DNA of 64,000 nt from Aureimonas sp. AU12 (lineage in GTDB: Bacteria; Pseudomonadota; Alphaproteobacteria; Rhizobiales; Rhizobiaceae), in the NCBI RefSeq assembly GCF_001463705.1, contig NZ_BBWH01000027.1, positions 1 through 64,000 of the forward strand. Reading direction: 5' to 3'. This document shows positions 1 through 9,259 of this stretch, piece after piece (the stretch's first letter is position 1; each line of letters opens with the position of its first letter). The translations under genes were made by a program, and so were the position numbers. Under the pieces are notes generated by a model. That model did no database searches and was not told where the DNA came from. It saw only the letters and a program-made list of their open reading frames with translations.

Positions 1-342
1 GGCGAGATACGACTCTTTCTTGTGGCGGTAGCGCCCGCCGGCATTGGCCTGCCAGACCTCCACCAGCGCGCCACGCACCGGACGAGCATTCTCGTCGAGC
101 ACCCGGCCGGAGACGACGATGCGCTGGCCGATCGCCTCGCCGCCGTCCTTGGCGAAGTTGCGGATGAGATCGTTGTCGAGCAGGCCGAGCACGTCATGGC
201 CGAAGACCGGCCCGGTCTCCTCCGAGAGCGTCGTCGGCATCGACAGGAGCGGGTGGCGCGGCGAACGCAGGATCGAGGTCTTGTAGGGCGGCGTCAGCGC
301 CGCGGGATGGCGGGCGCGGTCGCGCGGGAAGTAACCGCTCAT
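1..342 (-). CDS. pcaH: Protocatechuate 3,4-dioxygenase beta subunit (partial)
   Basis: Only the N-terminal 114 codons are present; the gene runs off the left edge. The translation begins [16 protein letters not shown] and reaches [15 protein letters not shown], a conserved stretch of intradiol dioxygenase beta chains. The iron ligands (two Tyr, two His) lie further on and are not in the window. The enzyme cleaves protocatechuate to 3-carboxy-cis,cis-muconate in the cytoplasm with the alpha subunit PcaG, which probably follows outside the window. Its ATG overlaps the pcaC stop (ATGA), so it is the third gene of a pcaDCH(G) operon. Confidence 0.9.
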   Translation of the reverse strand, partial: MSGYFPRDRARHPAALTPPYKTSILRSPRHPLLSMPTTLSEETGPVFGHDVLGLLDNDLIRNFAKDGGEAIGQRIVVSGRVLDENARPVRGALVEVWQANAGGRYRHKKESYLA

Positions 343-737
343 CGCGCGCCCTCCCGGTCCGCCTTCATCTCGGCGAAGGTGCGCTTGGCGATCTTGATCG
401 CATGGTTGGCGGCGGGCACGCCGGCATAGACGGCGACATGCAGCAGGGCTTCGGAAATGTCGGCCTCGCTCGCGCCGGTGTTGGCGGTGGCGCGCACATG
501 CATCGCCACCTCCTCGTCCTGGCCGAGGGCGGCGAGCAGGGCGATCGTGACGATGGAGCGCTCGCGGCGCGTGAAATGCGGTCGCGCCCAGACCGAGCCC
601 CAGGCGCCCTCGGTGATGAAGCGCTGGAAATCAGCGTCGAAGGGGGTGATCGCCGCGCTGGCGCGGTCCACATGGGCATCGCCCAGCACCGCGCGGCGCA
701 CCGCCATGCCGGCCTCGAAACGGGTCTCATCGGCCAT
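339..737 (-). CDS. pcaC: 4-carboxymuconolactone decarboxylase
   Basis: A 132-residue protein starting [19 protein letters not shown], the normal length for stand-alone PcaC. The C-terminal half ([19 protein letters not shown]) is the carboxymuconolactone decarboxylase fold. It lacks the CxxC of AhpD-type relatives, as expected for a true decarboxylase. It converts 4-carboxymuconolactone to 3-oxoadipate enol-lactone. The start overlaps the pcaD 3' end by 11 nt and the stop overlaps the pcaH start by 4 nt, so translation is probably coupled. A longer upstream reading in this frame is only the shadow of pcaD. Confidence 0.92.
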   Translation of the reverse strand: MADETRFEAGMAVRRAVLGDAHVDRASAAITPFDADFQRFITEGAWGSVWARPHFTRRERSIVTIALLAALGQDEEVAMHVRATANTGASEADISEALLHVAVYAGVPAANHAIKIAKRTFAEMKADREGAR

Positions 738-1524
738 GGGCGACCTCCTTCCAATGGGCGCGCACGAGATCGGCGACCGCCCGCGGGTGCTCGAGGCCGG
801 GAATGTGGCCGGCCTTCTCGATGAGGGTGAAGCGGGCGCCCGGAATGCGCTCGGCGGTGGCGCGGGCGAGCGCCGGCGGGGTCGGCACGTCCTCCTCGCC
901 GCAGAGCACCAGCGTCGGCACCGTGATGGCGCCCACCGCCTCGGTGAGGTCGGCCTCGCGCAGCGCCCGGCAGATGTCGGCATAGCCGGCGGCCGGGATG
1001 CGCTCCAGCATGGTGCGCCAGCCCGTGAACTCGGCCGGACGGCGCGCCGCGAAGCCGGCGGAAAACCAGCGCGTCGCCACCGTCTCGGCGATTGCGGGAA
1101 GGCCGCCCGTTTCCACGGCCGCGATCCGCTCGTTCCAGCTCTGCCGGCTGCCGATGCGCGCCGCCGTGTCCATCAGCACGAGGGCGTCGACGTGGGTGGG
1201 CGCGGCGAGCGCCACGGCCTGCGCCACCAGCCCGCCGACGGAGACGCCGACAAGCGCGGCGCTCGGCCAGCCGACGACGTCCATGAGCTTGAGGAGGTCG
1301 TCGGCGAGGTCGGCGATCGACGGTGCCTCGGCCCCGAGGCCGGACAGGCCGTGGCCGCGCATGTCGTAGCCGAGGATGGCGAAGTCCGGCGCCAGCGCCG
1401 CCGTCACCTCGTCCCAGATGCGAAGGTCCGAGCCCAGCGAGTTGGCGAAGACGAGACGCGGCGCACCGGGTGTGCCCGCAAGGCGGTAATGCGCGGCGTG
1501 GCCGCCGAGATCGGCAAAGGGCAT
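727..1524 (-). CDS. pcaD: 3-oxoadipate enol-lactonase
   Basis: A 265-residue alpha/beta hydrolase starting MPFADLGGHAAHYRLAG. The nucleophile elbow GVSVGG, an acidic residue in GEEDVPTP and the late His in AGHIPGLEHP supply the catalytic triad. It hydrolyses 3-oxoadipate enol-lactone to 3-oxoadipate, the step after PcaC. It is the first gene of the operon and faces the divergent regulator pcaQ across about 110 bp that holds a PcaQ-type palindrome. PcaD, PcaC and PcaH in this order are the usual rhizobial arrangement. Confidence 0.93.
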   Translation of the reverse strand: MPFADLGGHAAHYRLAGTPGAPRLVFANSLGSDLRIWDEVTAALAPDFAILGYDMRGHGLSGLGAEAPSIADLADDLLKLMDVVGWPSAALVGVSVGGLVAQAVALAAPTHVDALVLMDTAARIGSRQSWNERIAAVETGGLPAIAETVATRWFSAGFAARRPAEFTGWRTMLERIPAAGYADICRALREADLTEAVGAITVPTLVLCGEEDVPTPPALARATAERIPGARFTLIEKAGHIPGLEHPRAVADLVRAHWKEVAHGR

Positions 1525-1612
1525 GGCAGCCGCGCTCCTCCTCGCGGGTGATCGGTGCCCAAGGGGTAAAGCCCTTGCCCGGTCATGTAAAATGATGATT
1601 GATGCCGCATCG

Positions 1613-1628
1613 ATAACCACAGGGTTAT
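1613..1628. promoter_or_regulatory. PcaQ operator (ATAACC-N4-GGTTAT)
   Basis: The sequence ATAACC, four bases, GGTTAT is a perfect inverted repeat in the pcaD/pcaQ intergenic region. It matches the ATAACC-N4-GGTTA(A/T) motif described for PcaQ in Sinorhizobium. It ends 7 nt before the pcaQ start codon and lies 88 nt upstream of the pcaD start. This fits activation of pcaD and autoregulation of pcaQ. Binding itself is inferred. Confidence 0.8.
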
Positions 1629-1635
1629 ATGTCAG

Positions 1636-2565
1636 GTGCTGCATCCCGCCATCCGCCTTCGTCATCTCACCAGCTTCGTCGAGGTGGCGCGCTCGGGCAG
1701 CGTCGGGCGTGCGGCGGCGGCCCTGTCGATCTCGCAGCCGGCGGTGTCGAAGACGATGCGCGAGCTGGAGGCGATCCTTGCCGTCTCGCTTTTCGATCGA
1801 TCGAAGCGCGGTGCCGCGCTGACGCCGTTCGGCGCGATCTTCCTGCGCCATGCGGAGGTGGGGCTTGCGGCGCTGCGCCGGGGCGTCGAGGAGATGGGCG
1901 AGGCCGCCGCGCCGAACGCGCGACCGGTGCGCATCGGCGCGCTGCCCACCGTCTCGGCGCGCCTGCTGCCTCGTGCGGTCGGGCGCTACATGGGGGAGGG
2001 GCTGGGCGCCTCTCCGCGCATCGTCACCGGGCCGAACGACGTTCTGATGCGCCAGTTGCGCGAGGGCGCGCTCGATCTCGTGGTGGGGCGCATGGGCGAG
2101 GCCGCCGAGATGATCGATCTGGCCTTCGAGCACCTCTATTCGGAGCGGATCGTGCTCGTCGCCCGGCCGAACCATCCGTTGGTGGAGGCTGCCCTCTTCG
2201 ACGCCGGACAGTTGCGTCACTACGAGATGCTGCTGCCGCCGCCGGGCTCGGTGATCCGCCCCACCGTCGACCGGCTGGTCCTGTCCGCCCGCCTGCCGCG
2301 CCCGCGCGGCGTGGTGGAGACGGTGTCGCTGGCCTTCGGGCGCGCCTATGTGCGGGCATCCGATGCCGTCTGGCTGATCTCCGAAGGCGTCGTGCTCGCC
2401 GACCTCAAGGATGGCACGCTGCGCGCGCTGCCGATCGACAATGCCGAGACGCTGGGGCCGGTCGGCATCACCATGCGGGTGGCCGCCGAGCCCGCGCCGG
2501 CGGTGGCCTCGTTCCTCGCGCAGTTGCGGGCGGCGGCGGGCGTCATCCGCGAGGGCGGTGGCTGA
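1636..2565 (+). CDS. pcaQ: LysR-type regulator PcaQ
   Basis: A 309-residue LysR regulator. The N-terminal winged helix-turn-helix spans about residues 22-41 (SVGRAAAALSISQPAVSKT), followed by a periplasmic-binding-like effector domain. The start is GTG at 1636 (protein MLHPAIRLRHLTSF); an ATG at 1629 is in another frame. By family and position it should activate pcaDCHG, with 3-carboxymuconate or its lactone as co-inducer in characterised relatives. It is divergent from pcaD with a PcaQ-type operator between them. Confidence 0.88.
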   Translation: MLHPAIRLRHLTSFVEVARSGSVGRAAAALSISQPAVSKTMRELEAILAVSLFDRSKRGAALTPFGAIFLRHAEVGLAALRRGVEEMGEAAAPNARPVRIGALPTVSARLLPRAVGRYMGEGLGASPRIVTGPNDVLMRQLREGALDLVVGRMGEAAEMIDLAFEHLYSERIVLVARPNHPLVEAALFDAGQLRHYEMLLPPPGSVIRPTVDRLVLSARLPRPRGVVETVSLAFGRAYVRASDAVWLISEGVVLADLKDGTLRALPIDNAETLGPVGITMRVAAEPAPAVASFLAQLRAAAGVIREGGG

Positions 2566-2640
2566 ACGCCGCGTCGCCGCTTCCGCGTTCTGGAAACGTC
2601 CCGCGCGCTTACCATCTATGGGACGTGAAGGAGACCTGAC

Positions 2641-3090
2641 ATGGCAACCTATACCAAGACTGCAGAGGCGGTCGCCGCGCTCTCGCCGGAACAGTACCGG
2701 GTGACGCAGCAAAGCGGCACGGAGCGACCGGGAACGGGCCCGCTTCTGAAGAACAAGGATCCCGGCATCTACGTCGACATCGTCTCGGGCGAGCCGCTCT
2801 TTGCCAGTTCCGACAAGTACGAATCCGGCTGCGGCTGGCCGAGCTTCACCAAGCCGATCGAGCCCGCCAATGTCGAGGAGATCCGGGACGCCTCGCTCGG
2901 CATGATCCGCACCGAAGTGCGCTCGGCCCATGGCGACAGCCATCTCGGCCATGTGTTCGACGACGGCCCGCGCGACCGCGGGGGTCTTCGCTACTGCATC
3001 AACTCGGCCTCGCTCCGCTTCGTCCACCGCGACGACATGGCGGCGCAAGGGTATGAAAGCTATCTGCCGCAAGTGGAGGAAGTCGCATGA
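2641..3090 (+). CDS. msrB: Peptide methionine (R)-S-oxide reductase, zinc-less
   Basis: 149 residues, full length for MsrB. The catalytic Cys is C119 in the [11 protein letters not shown] motif and a probable resolving Cys is C64 in SGCGWPSF. The two CxxC zinc-binding pairs of zinc-containing MsrBs are absent (the first position reads FASSDKY, the second DSHLGHVF), so this is the zinc-free subtype. It reduces the R epimer of methionine sulfoxide in proteins using thioredoxin. There is no signal peptide, so it acts in the cytoplasm. GAAGGAGA lies just before the ATG. Its stop overlaps the msrA start (ATGA). Confidence 0.93.
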   Translation: MATYTKTAEAVAALSPEQYRVTQQSGTERPGTGPLLKNKDPGIYVDIVSGEPLFASSDKYESGCGWPSFTKPIEPANVEEIRDASLGMIRTEVRSAHGDSHLGHVFDDGPRDRGGLRYCINSASLRFVHRDDMAAQGYESYLPQVEEVA

Positions 3091-3599
3091 GCACCGAGCG
3101 CGCCGTACTGGCCGGAGGCTGTTTCTGGGGCATGCAGGATCTGATCCGCAAGATGCCGGGCGTCGTCTCGACGCGCGTCGGCTATTCCGGCGGCGAGGTC
3201 CCCAATGCCACCTATCGCAATCACGGCCGCCATGCCGAGGCGATCGAGATCGTGTTCGACCCCAAGGTGATGAGCTATCGGCGGCTCCTGGAGTTCTTCT
3301 TCCAGATCCACGATCCGTCGACGGTGGATCGCCAGGGCAACGACCGGGGCGCGAGCTACCGCTCGGCGATCTTCACCGAGAACGACGAGCAGAAGGCCGT
3401 GGCGCTGGACACGATCGCCGACGTCGATGCCTCGAAGATCTGGCCAGGCAAGGTCGTGACCGAGGTTTCGCCGGTCGGCGACTTCTGGGAGGCCGAGCCC
3501 GAGCATCAGGATTATCTGGAGCGCATCCCGAACGGCTACACCTGCCACTTCGTGCGCCCGAACTGGGTCCTGCCGCGCCGGACCGAAGCCGCGGCCTGA
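3087..3599 (+). CDS. msrA: Peptide methionine (S)-S-oxide reductase
   Basis: 170 residues with the MsrA active-site motif GGCFWG, catalytic Cys at residue 12, near the N-terminus. It reduces the S epimer of methionine sulfoxide and so complements MsrB. It is cytoplasmic because no export signal is seen. It overlaps msrB by 4 nt and the two form a two-gene repair operon that ends at a GC-rich hairpin. There is no C-terminal extension or MsrA-MsrB fusion. Confidence 0.94.
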   Translation: MSTERAVLAGGCFWGMQDLIRKMPGVVSTRVGYSGGEVPNATYRNHGRHAEAIEIVFDPKVMSYRRLLEFFFQIHDPSTVDRQGNDRGASYRSAIFTENDEQKAVALDTIADVDASKIWPGKVVTEVSPVGDFWEAEPEHQDYLERIPNGYTCHFVRPNWVLPRRTEAAA

Positions 3600-3612
3600 G
3601 CCTATCGAACGT

Positions 3613-3644
3613 CCGGGCCGCGTCGCAAGATCGACGCGGCCCGG
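3613..3644 (+). terminator. Hairpin after msrA
   Basis: A perfect 13-bp GC-rich stem (CCGGGCCGCGTCG and its complement) with a 6-base loop starts 14 nt after the msrA stop. It has no U-run, so it may act as a 3' stabiliser or weak terminator. Confidence 0.6.
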
Positions 3645-3912
3645 AATCCCGCCGACGAGGCACGTACCTGCTTGCGAACTGTCGCGATTCGACAGGCCGC
3701 GCGAAAGCGATCGCCAAGCCCGACGGTCGCTGGTGTCTTCCGGTCCAGCACCGCATTGGCGCTCCACCCGGCCCCTACTGCGTTGTCGCGCCTTCATGAC
3801 GCGATGAGACCCTTCGCGTGGTCTCCCATCGGCTTCCCGCGGCCGCAGACAAATTTCCCTCGATGCCCGCACAAATTGCAGAATGCCCGCTTGCCAGGCA
3901 GGCGCGATCCCT

Positions 3913-3941
3913 GTAAATCGATTAACAGTAAATCGTTTTAC
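3913..3941. promoter_or_regulatory. Tandem LacI-family operators
   Basis: Two imperfect palindromes with a central CG, GTAAATCGATTAAC (3913-3926) and GTAAATCGTTTTAC (3928-3941), sit 15 bp centre to centre just upstream of the LacI gene start at 3965. The size, central CG and flanking A/T match LacI-family sites. This suggests autoregulation and control of the downstream sugar-alcohol operon. Confidence 0.6.
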
Positions 3942-3964
3942 CGCGTTGGGAGGCGCAAGGAACG

Positions 3965-5071
3965 GTGATCAAGGGCCGCATCTCGATCAAGGACGTCTCG
4001 GCGCTCGCAGGGGTTTCGACGGCCACCGTCTCCAACGTGTTCAGTGGCCGCAAGCCGGTGAACGAAGCGCTGGCGACACGGGTGCGCGAGGCCGCTGCAA
4101 CGCTCGGCTACCAGCCCGACCGCGCCGCCGCGCAACTGCGCTCCGGCCGCACCAATGTCGTGGCGGTCCTTGTGCCCGACCTCACCGACACGTTCTTCGC
4201 CACGATCGTGACCCGCCTCGAGGCGCTCGCCAACACGCAAGGCTACGACGTCATCGTCGCTAGTTCCGGCGATCAGCGCTCGGTCGAGGCCTCGCGGCTG
4301 GAGGCGCTGCTCGCCTGGCGCCCGGCCGGTGTCATCGCCATGCCCTGCTCGAATATCGTGCCCGAAGCGCTCGTTGCCGAGGCCGGGCGCATGCCCGTCG
4401 TGCTCGTCGATCGCGTCATGGTGCCCTCGGCGCTCGCCGACACCGTGACGATCGACAATCGCGATGCCGGCGCCATCGCCGCACGCCACCTCGTCGAGCA
4501 CGGCCACCGCGACATCGTGCTCGCCGCCTCGCACATGGACATCGCGCCGGTGGAGCAGCGCATGCAGGCCGCCGCCGATCATATCCTTCAAGAGACGGGC
4601 CGGCGGGCGACGATCCTGGAACTCGGCAGCAGCGTCGAGGAGGGGAGTGCGGTGGTCGCGCGCTGGCTGGAACGCCACGCGGTGCCCGACGCCGTCATCG
4701 CCTCGACCAACGTCACGACGCTCGCCGTGCTCTCGGCCTTCGCGCGGTTCCGCATCGCCATTCCCGAGCGCACTTCGATCGTCGCCTTCGACGATTCCGC
4801 CTGGATGAGCGCCCGCAACACCGGATTGACGGCCATCCGCCAGCCCGCCGAGGCCATGGCGGAGGCCGCCTGGGAACGCCTCTGCATCCGCATGCAGGGC
4901 CGGGGCGCGATGCCGCCGACTTCGATCGTCCTGCAGGCCGGGCTCGTCGTGCGCTCGTCGGTTGGAAAGCGCGCGCCGGAGCGTGCCGGCGCTTCGCCAC
5001 CGGGCGAGACGAGCGCCGAAACGCGGCATCCGCCCGATCCGCCCCCGCCGGGCGTCGAGCGGGTCCACTGA
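3965..5071 (+). CDS. LacI-family regulator of the ribitol operon
   Basis: 368 residues from a GTG start. The LacI helix-turn-helix is at residues 8-27 (IKDVSALAGVSTATVSNVF) and the hinge follows; the rest is a periplasmic-binding-like effector domain. The last ~35 residues are a Pro/Arg-rich tail beyond the usual LacI end (family about 330-345). The gene is upstream of and codirectional with a CUT2 transporter, dehydrogenase and kinase, so the effector is probably ribitol, D-ribulose or a phosphate of it. It is more likely a repressor than an activator, judged by family and operator position. Confidence 0.85.
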   Translation: MIKGRISIKDVSALAGVSTATVSNVFSGRKPVNEALATRVREAAATLGYQPDRAAAQLRSGRTNVVAVLVPDLTDTFFATIVTRLEALANTQGYDVIVASSGDQRSVEASRLEALLAWRPAGVIAMPCSNIVPEALVAEAGRMPVVLVDRVMVPSALADTVTIDNRDAGAIAARHLVEHGHRDIVLAASHMDIAPVEQRMQAAADHILQETGRRATILELGSSVEEGSAVVARWLERHAVPDAVIASTNVTTLAVLSAFARFRIAIPERTSIVAFDDSAWMSARNTGLTAIRQPAEAMAEAAWERLCIRMQGRGAMPPTSIVLQAGLVVRSSVGKRAPERAGASPPGETSAETRHPPDPPPPGVERVH

Positions 5072-5201
5072 CGCCGGGCCGCAACCCCATTCGCCGCCAT
5101 GCCGGGAGGAGCCGGCGCCGGCGGTCGAAGACGAGCCGTCCCCAACGTTCGGGCCGGCTCGCGATCACCACCACCACCACCATCCACCGGGAGAGAACGA
5201 C

Positions 5202-6272
5202 ATGATCCGCAGCAGCACCACCCTGAAGACGGGCCTCGCGACCCTGGCCCTCGGCCTTTTCGCCAGCGGCGCGGCCTTCGCGCAGGCCAATCCCGACCTG
5301 ACGGGCACCGTCGCCTTCCTCATGCCCGACCAGGGCTCGACGCGCTACGAGCAGCACGACTTCCCCGGCTTCAAGGCCGAGATGGAGAAGATCTGCCCGA
5401 AATGCACGGTGATCTACCAGAACGCCGATGCCGACGCCTCGCAGCAGCAGCAGCAGTTCAACTCGGTGATCTCGCAGGGCGCCAAGGTCATCGTCCTCGA
5501 CCCCGTGGACTCCACCGCCGCCGCCTCGCTCGTGAGGCTCGCCGAGTCGCAGGAGGTCAAGGTCATCGCCTATGACCGCCCGATCCCCTCGGTTCCCGCG
5601 GCCTACTACGTCTCCTTCGACAACACGGCGATCGGCAAGTCCATCACCGACTCGCTCACCGCGCATCTCAAGGCCAAGAACGTGCCGACCGCCGAGGGCG
5701 GTCTCCTGCAGATCAACGGTTCGCCCACCGATGCGGCGGCCGGCCTGATCCGCGACGGCATCCACACCGGCCTCAAGGAGAGCGGCTACAAGACGTTGTC
5801 GGAATACGACACGCCGGAATGGGCGCCGCCGAAGGCGCAGGAATGGGCGAGCGGCCAGATCACCCGCTTCGGCCAGGACATCAAGGGCATCGTCGCGGCC
5901 AATGACGGCACCGCCGGCGGCGCCATCGCCGCGCTGAAGGCCGCCGGCGTCGACCCGCTGCCGCCCGTCACCGGCAACGACGCCACGATCGCCGGCCTCC
6001 AGCTGATCATCGCCGGCGACCAGTACAACACGATCTCCAAGCCGAGCGAGATCGTCGCCGCCGCCGCCGCCCGCGTCGCCGTCGAGCTACTCGAAGGCAA
6101 GACGCCCGCGGCCAAGACCACGCTCTACGACACGCCCTCGGAGCTCTTCGTTCCCGTCGTGATCACCGCCGAAAACCTCAAGGCCGAGATCATCGACAAG
6201 AAGATCAACACGGCCGCCGAACTCTGCACCGGCCGCTACGCCGAAGGCTGCAAGACGCTCGGCATCCAGTAA
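5202..6272 (+). CDS. Sugar(-alcohol) ABC transporter periplasmic binding protein
   Basis: 356 residues. The start is ATG 5202 because a signal peptide begins there (MIRSSTTLKTGLATLALGLF, cleavage after AFAQA) and GGGAGA lies 6-11 nt upstream. The mature protein is a XylF/RbsB-like type I periplasmic binding protein (family 4). It captures the sugar or polyol for the ATPase and permease that follow. Two cysteine pairs (CPKC and the C-terminal LC...GC) could form disulfides in the periplasm. Linked catabolic genes point to ribitol or a related pentitol as ligand; the sequence alone does not prove this. Confidence 0.85.
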   Translation: MIRSSTTLKTGLATLALGLFASGAAFAQANPDLTGTVAFLMPDQGSTRYEQHDFPGFKAEMEKICPKCTVIYQNADADASQQQQQFNSVISQGAKVIVLDPVDSTAAASLVRLAESQEVKVIAYDRPIPSVPAAYYVSFDNTAIGKSITDSLTAHLKAKNVPTAEGGLLQINGSPTDAAAGLIRDGIHTGLKESGYKTLSEYDTPEWAPPKAQEWASGQITRFGQDIKGIVAANDGTAGGAIAALKAAGVDPLPPVTGNDATIAGLQLIIAGDQYNTISKPSEIVAAAAARVAVELLEGKTPAAKTTLYDTPSELFVPVVITAENLKAEIIDKKINTAAELCTGRYAEGCKTLGIQ

Positions 6273-6280
6273 GGGCTGCC

Positions 6281-6313
6281 TCGTCCGGCGGCGACAGAGC
6301 CGCCGCCGGACGA
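6281..6313 (+). terminator. Intercistronic hairpin after the binding-protein gene
   Basis: A perfect 13-bp stem (TCGTCCGGCGGCG with complement) and 7-base loop begins 9 nt after the binding-protein stop and 99 nt before the ATPase start. Such structures usually protect the upstream mRNA and lower expression of the downstream membrane components. It is not followed by a U-run. Confidence 0.65.
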
Positions 6314-6411
6314 CCCCACCCGTGCGATCTCCCGGCCGGCGTGCGCCGACGCCCGCAGCGCCGGCAGCCTCCCGGCGATCGCTTCCCTTCGAACCGAAAG
6401 GCTCGCCTGCC

Positions 6412-7229
<818 letters not shown>

Positions 7230-7233
<4 letters not shown>

Positions 7234-8477
7234 GCGAGAGCACCAAGACACCCACGCTGCTCGACCGCGGCGACAGCCGCGTCGCACACGCCTCCGGCGT
7301 CGGTGGCACGCTGAAGGCCTTCTTCGACCGGGTGCGCTCGGGCGATGTCGGCTCGCTGCCGGTGGTGGTCGGCCTCGTCATCATCTGGACCGTGTTCACC
7401 GTATTGAACCCGGTTTTCCTATCGGCCAACAATCTCGTCAACCTGCTCTTCGACTGCTCGACGATCGGCGTCATCGCGCTCGGCATCGTCTGCGTGCTGA
7501 TGCTCGGCGAGATCGACCTGTCGGTGGGCTCGATGAGCGGCGTCGGCTCGGCGCTGGTCGGCGTCCTCTGGGTCAACCAGGGCGTTCCGCTGATCCTGGC
7601 CATTCTCGGCGCCGTGGCGCTCGGCGCGATCATCGGCTTCACCTACGCGGCGCTGCGCACGCGGCTCGGCATGCCGAGCTTCGTCTCGACGCTGGCGGGC
7701 CTCCTCGCGCTTCTCGGCCTGCAGCTCTACATGCTCGGCAACACCGGCTCGATCAACCTGCCCTACGGCTCGTTCATGGTCGATTTCGGCCAGCTGCTGA
7801 TCATGCCGGACTGGGTGTCCTTCCTCCTCGCCATCGTGCCGGGCGTGGTGATGCTCGTCATGGGCCTTCGCACCCGCGCGCGCCGGCAGGCCGCCAACCT
7901 CTCGCCGGGTTCGCTCCCCGGCCTCGTCGTCAAGGCCGTGGTGCTGACGGTGGCGCTCGTCGCGGTGGTCTCCTACCTCAATTCGGGCCGCGGCGTGCCG
8001 TGGATGTTCGGCCTGTTCGTGGCGCTCGTCGTGATCATGAACTACGCGTTCACCCGCACCAAGTGGGGGCGGTCGATGACGGCGGTCGGCGGCAATGCGG
8101 AAGCGGCGCGGCGCGCGGGCATCAATGTCGGCTTCATCTATTCGAGCGCCTTCGTGCTCTGCTCGATGTTCGCCGCGCTCGGCGGCGTCCTCTCCTCGGC
8201 GCGTCTCGCCTCGGCGAGCCAGCAGGCCGGCACCGGCGACGTCAACCTCAACGCCATCGCGGCCGCCGTCATCGGCGGCACCAGCCTCTTCGGCGGGCGC
8301 GGCAGCGCCTGGTCGGCGCTGCTCGGCATCATCGTCATCCAGTCGATCGCCAGCGGTCTGACGCTGCTGAACCTGTCGTCCTCGCTCCGCTACATGATCA
8401 CCGGCGGCGTCCTCGCCATCGCGGTCATCGTCGACAGCCTGGCGCGCCAGTCCCGCGTCTCGCACGGGCGCGCCTGA
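7230..8477 (+). CDS. Sugar ABC transporter permease
   Basis: 415 residues with many hydrophobic segments, longer than RbsC (~320) and close to XylH/FrcC-type permeases. The conserved EIDLSVGS motif and the C-terminal [14 protein letters not shown] loop mark the CUT2 permease family. It forms the inner-membrane channel with the 273-residue ATPase. The gene starts inside the ATPase stop codon. The next gene, the dehydrogenase, follows after 38 nt. Confidence 0.9.
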
Positions 8478-8515
8478 CGCTTAGCCTTTCCACCCATCTT
8501 ATCGGGAGAACGAAG

Positions 8516-9244
8516 ATGAACCAGGATCTGACCGGCAAGGTCGCGGCGATCACGGGCGGGGCGTCCGGCATCGGCCTCGCCTGCGCACGGGCGCTCGTTG
8601 AGGCCGGCGCGCAGGTCTTTCTCGTCGATCGCTCGCAGGAGGGGCTTCGCGCCGCCTGTGCCGATCTCGGCGAGCGGGCCGTGCCGATCGTGGTCGACAT
8701 GCTCGACCCCCAGAGCGTCGACACGATGATGCCGCAGATCCTGGCGGTGGCCGGGCATCTCGACATCTTCCACGCCAACGCCGGGTCCTATGTCGGCGGC
8801 GAGGTGATCGAGGGCGATCCGAACGCCTGGGACCGCATGCTCAACCTCAACGTCAACGCCGTCTTCCGCTCGATCCATGCGGTGCTGCCGCACATGGCCG
8901 AGCGCAAGACCGGCGACATCATCGTGACGAGTTCGGTCGCCGGCTTCGTGCCGGTCGTGTGGGAGCCCGTCTACACCGCCTCGAAATTCGCGGTGCAGGC
9001 CTTCGTCCACACGCTGCGCCGGCAGGTCATCAAGCACGGCATCCGCGTCGGCGCCGTGGCGCCCGGTCCGGTGGTCACGGCGCTCATCGCCGACTGGCCG
9101 CAGGCCAAGCTCGACGAGGCCAAGGCGAACGGCAGCCTGATGGAAGCCGAGGAGGTGGCCGCGGCCGTGATGTTCATGCTGACGCGCCCGCGCGGCGTCA
9201 CCATCCGCGACCTCGTCATCCTGCCGCACAGCGTCGATCTCTGA
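8516..9244 (+). CDS. rbtD: Ribitol 2-dehydrogenase (SDR family)
   Basis: 242 residues, classical short-chain dehydrogenase. The NAD-binding TGGASGIG is at residues 13-20, with catalytic Ser140, Tyr153 and Lys157 (YTASK). Long stretches such as [23 protein letters not shown] and a C-terminal ILPHSVDL recall Klebsiella ribitol dehydrogenase as I remember it, well beyond general SDR similarity. It should oxidise ribitol to D-ribulose in the cytoplasm with NAD+. Its place between a polyol importer and an FGGY kinase supports this. GGGAGAACGAAG precedes ATG 8516. Confidence 0.85.
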   Translation: MNQDLTGKVAAITGGASGIGLACARALVEAGAQVFLVDRSQEGLRAACADLGERAVPIVVDMLDPQSVDTMMPQILAVAGHLDIFHANAGSYVGGEVIEGDPNAWDRMLNLNVNAVFRSIHAVLPHMAERKTGDIIVTSSVAGFVPVVWEPVYTASKFAVQAFVHTLRRQVIKHGIRVGAVAPGPVVTALIADWPQAKLDEAKANGSLMEAEEVAAAVMFMLTRPRGVTIRDLVILPHSVDL

Positions 9245-9259
9245 GAGGGCAGCCATCAC

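Larger units (their letters stand above)
3600..3964. other. Intergenic region between msrA and the LacI gene
   Basis: 365 bp. It holds the msrA hairpin at the left end and two LacI-type half-palindromes at the right end (annotated separately). No supported reading frame is seen between them. The last ~80 bp are clearly more AT-rich than the surroundings, as expected for a promoter. Confidence 0.6.

Noticed and set aside
2590..2620. GGAAAC followed by an upstream-of-msrB promoter-like segment, considered as an EcfG (general stress) promoter
   Set aside because: The -35 is not GGAAC and no CGTT is found at the right spacing.
5166..5183. Run of ACC triplets before the binding-protein gene
   Set aside because: Short simple repeat in a leader; no evidence of function.
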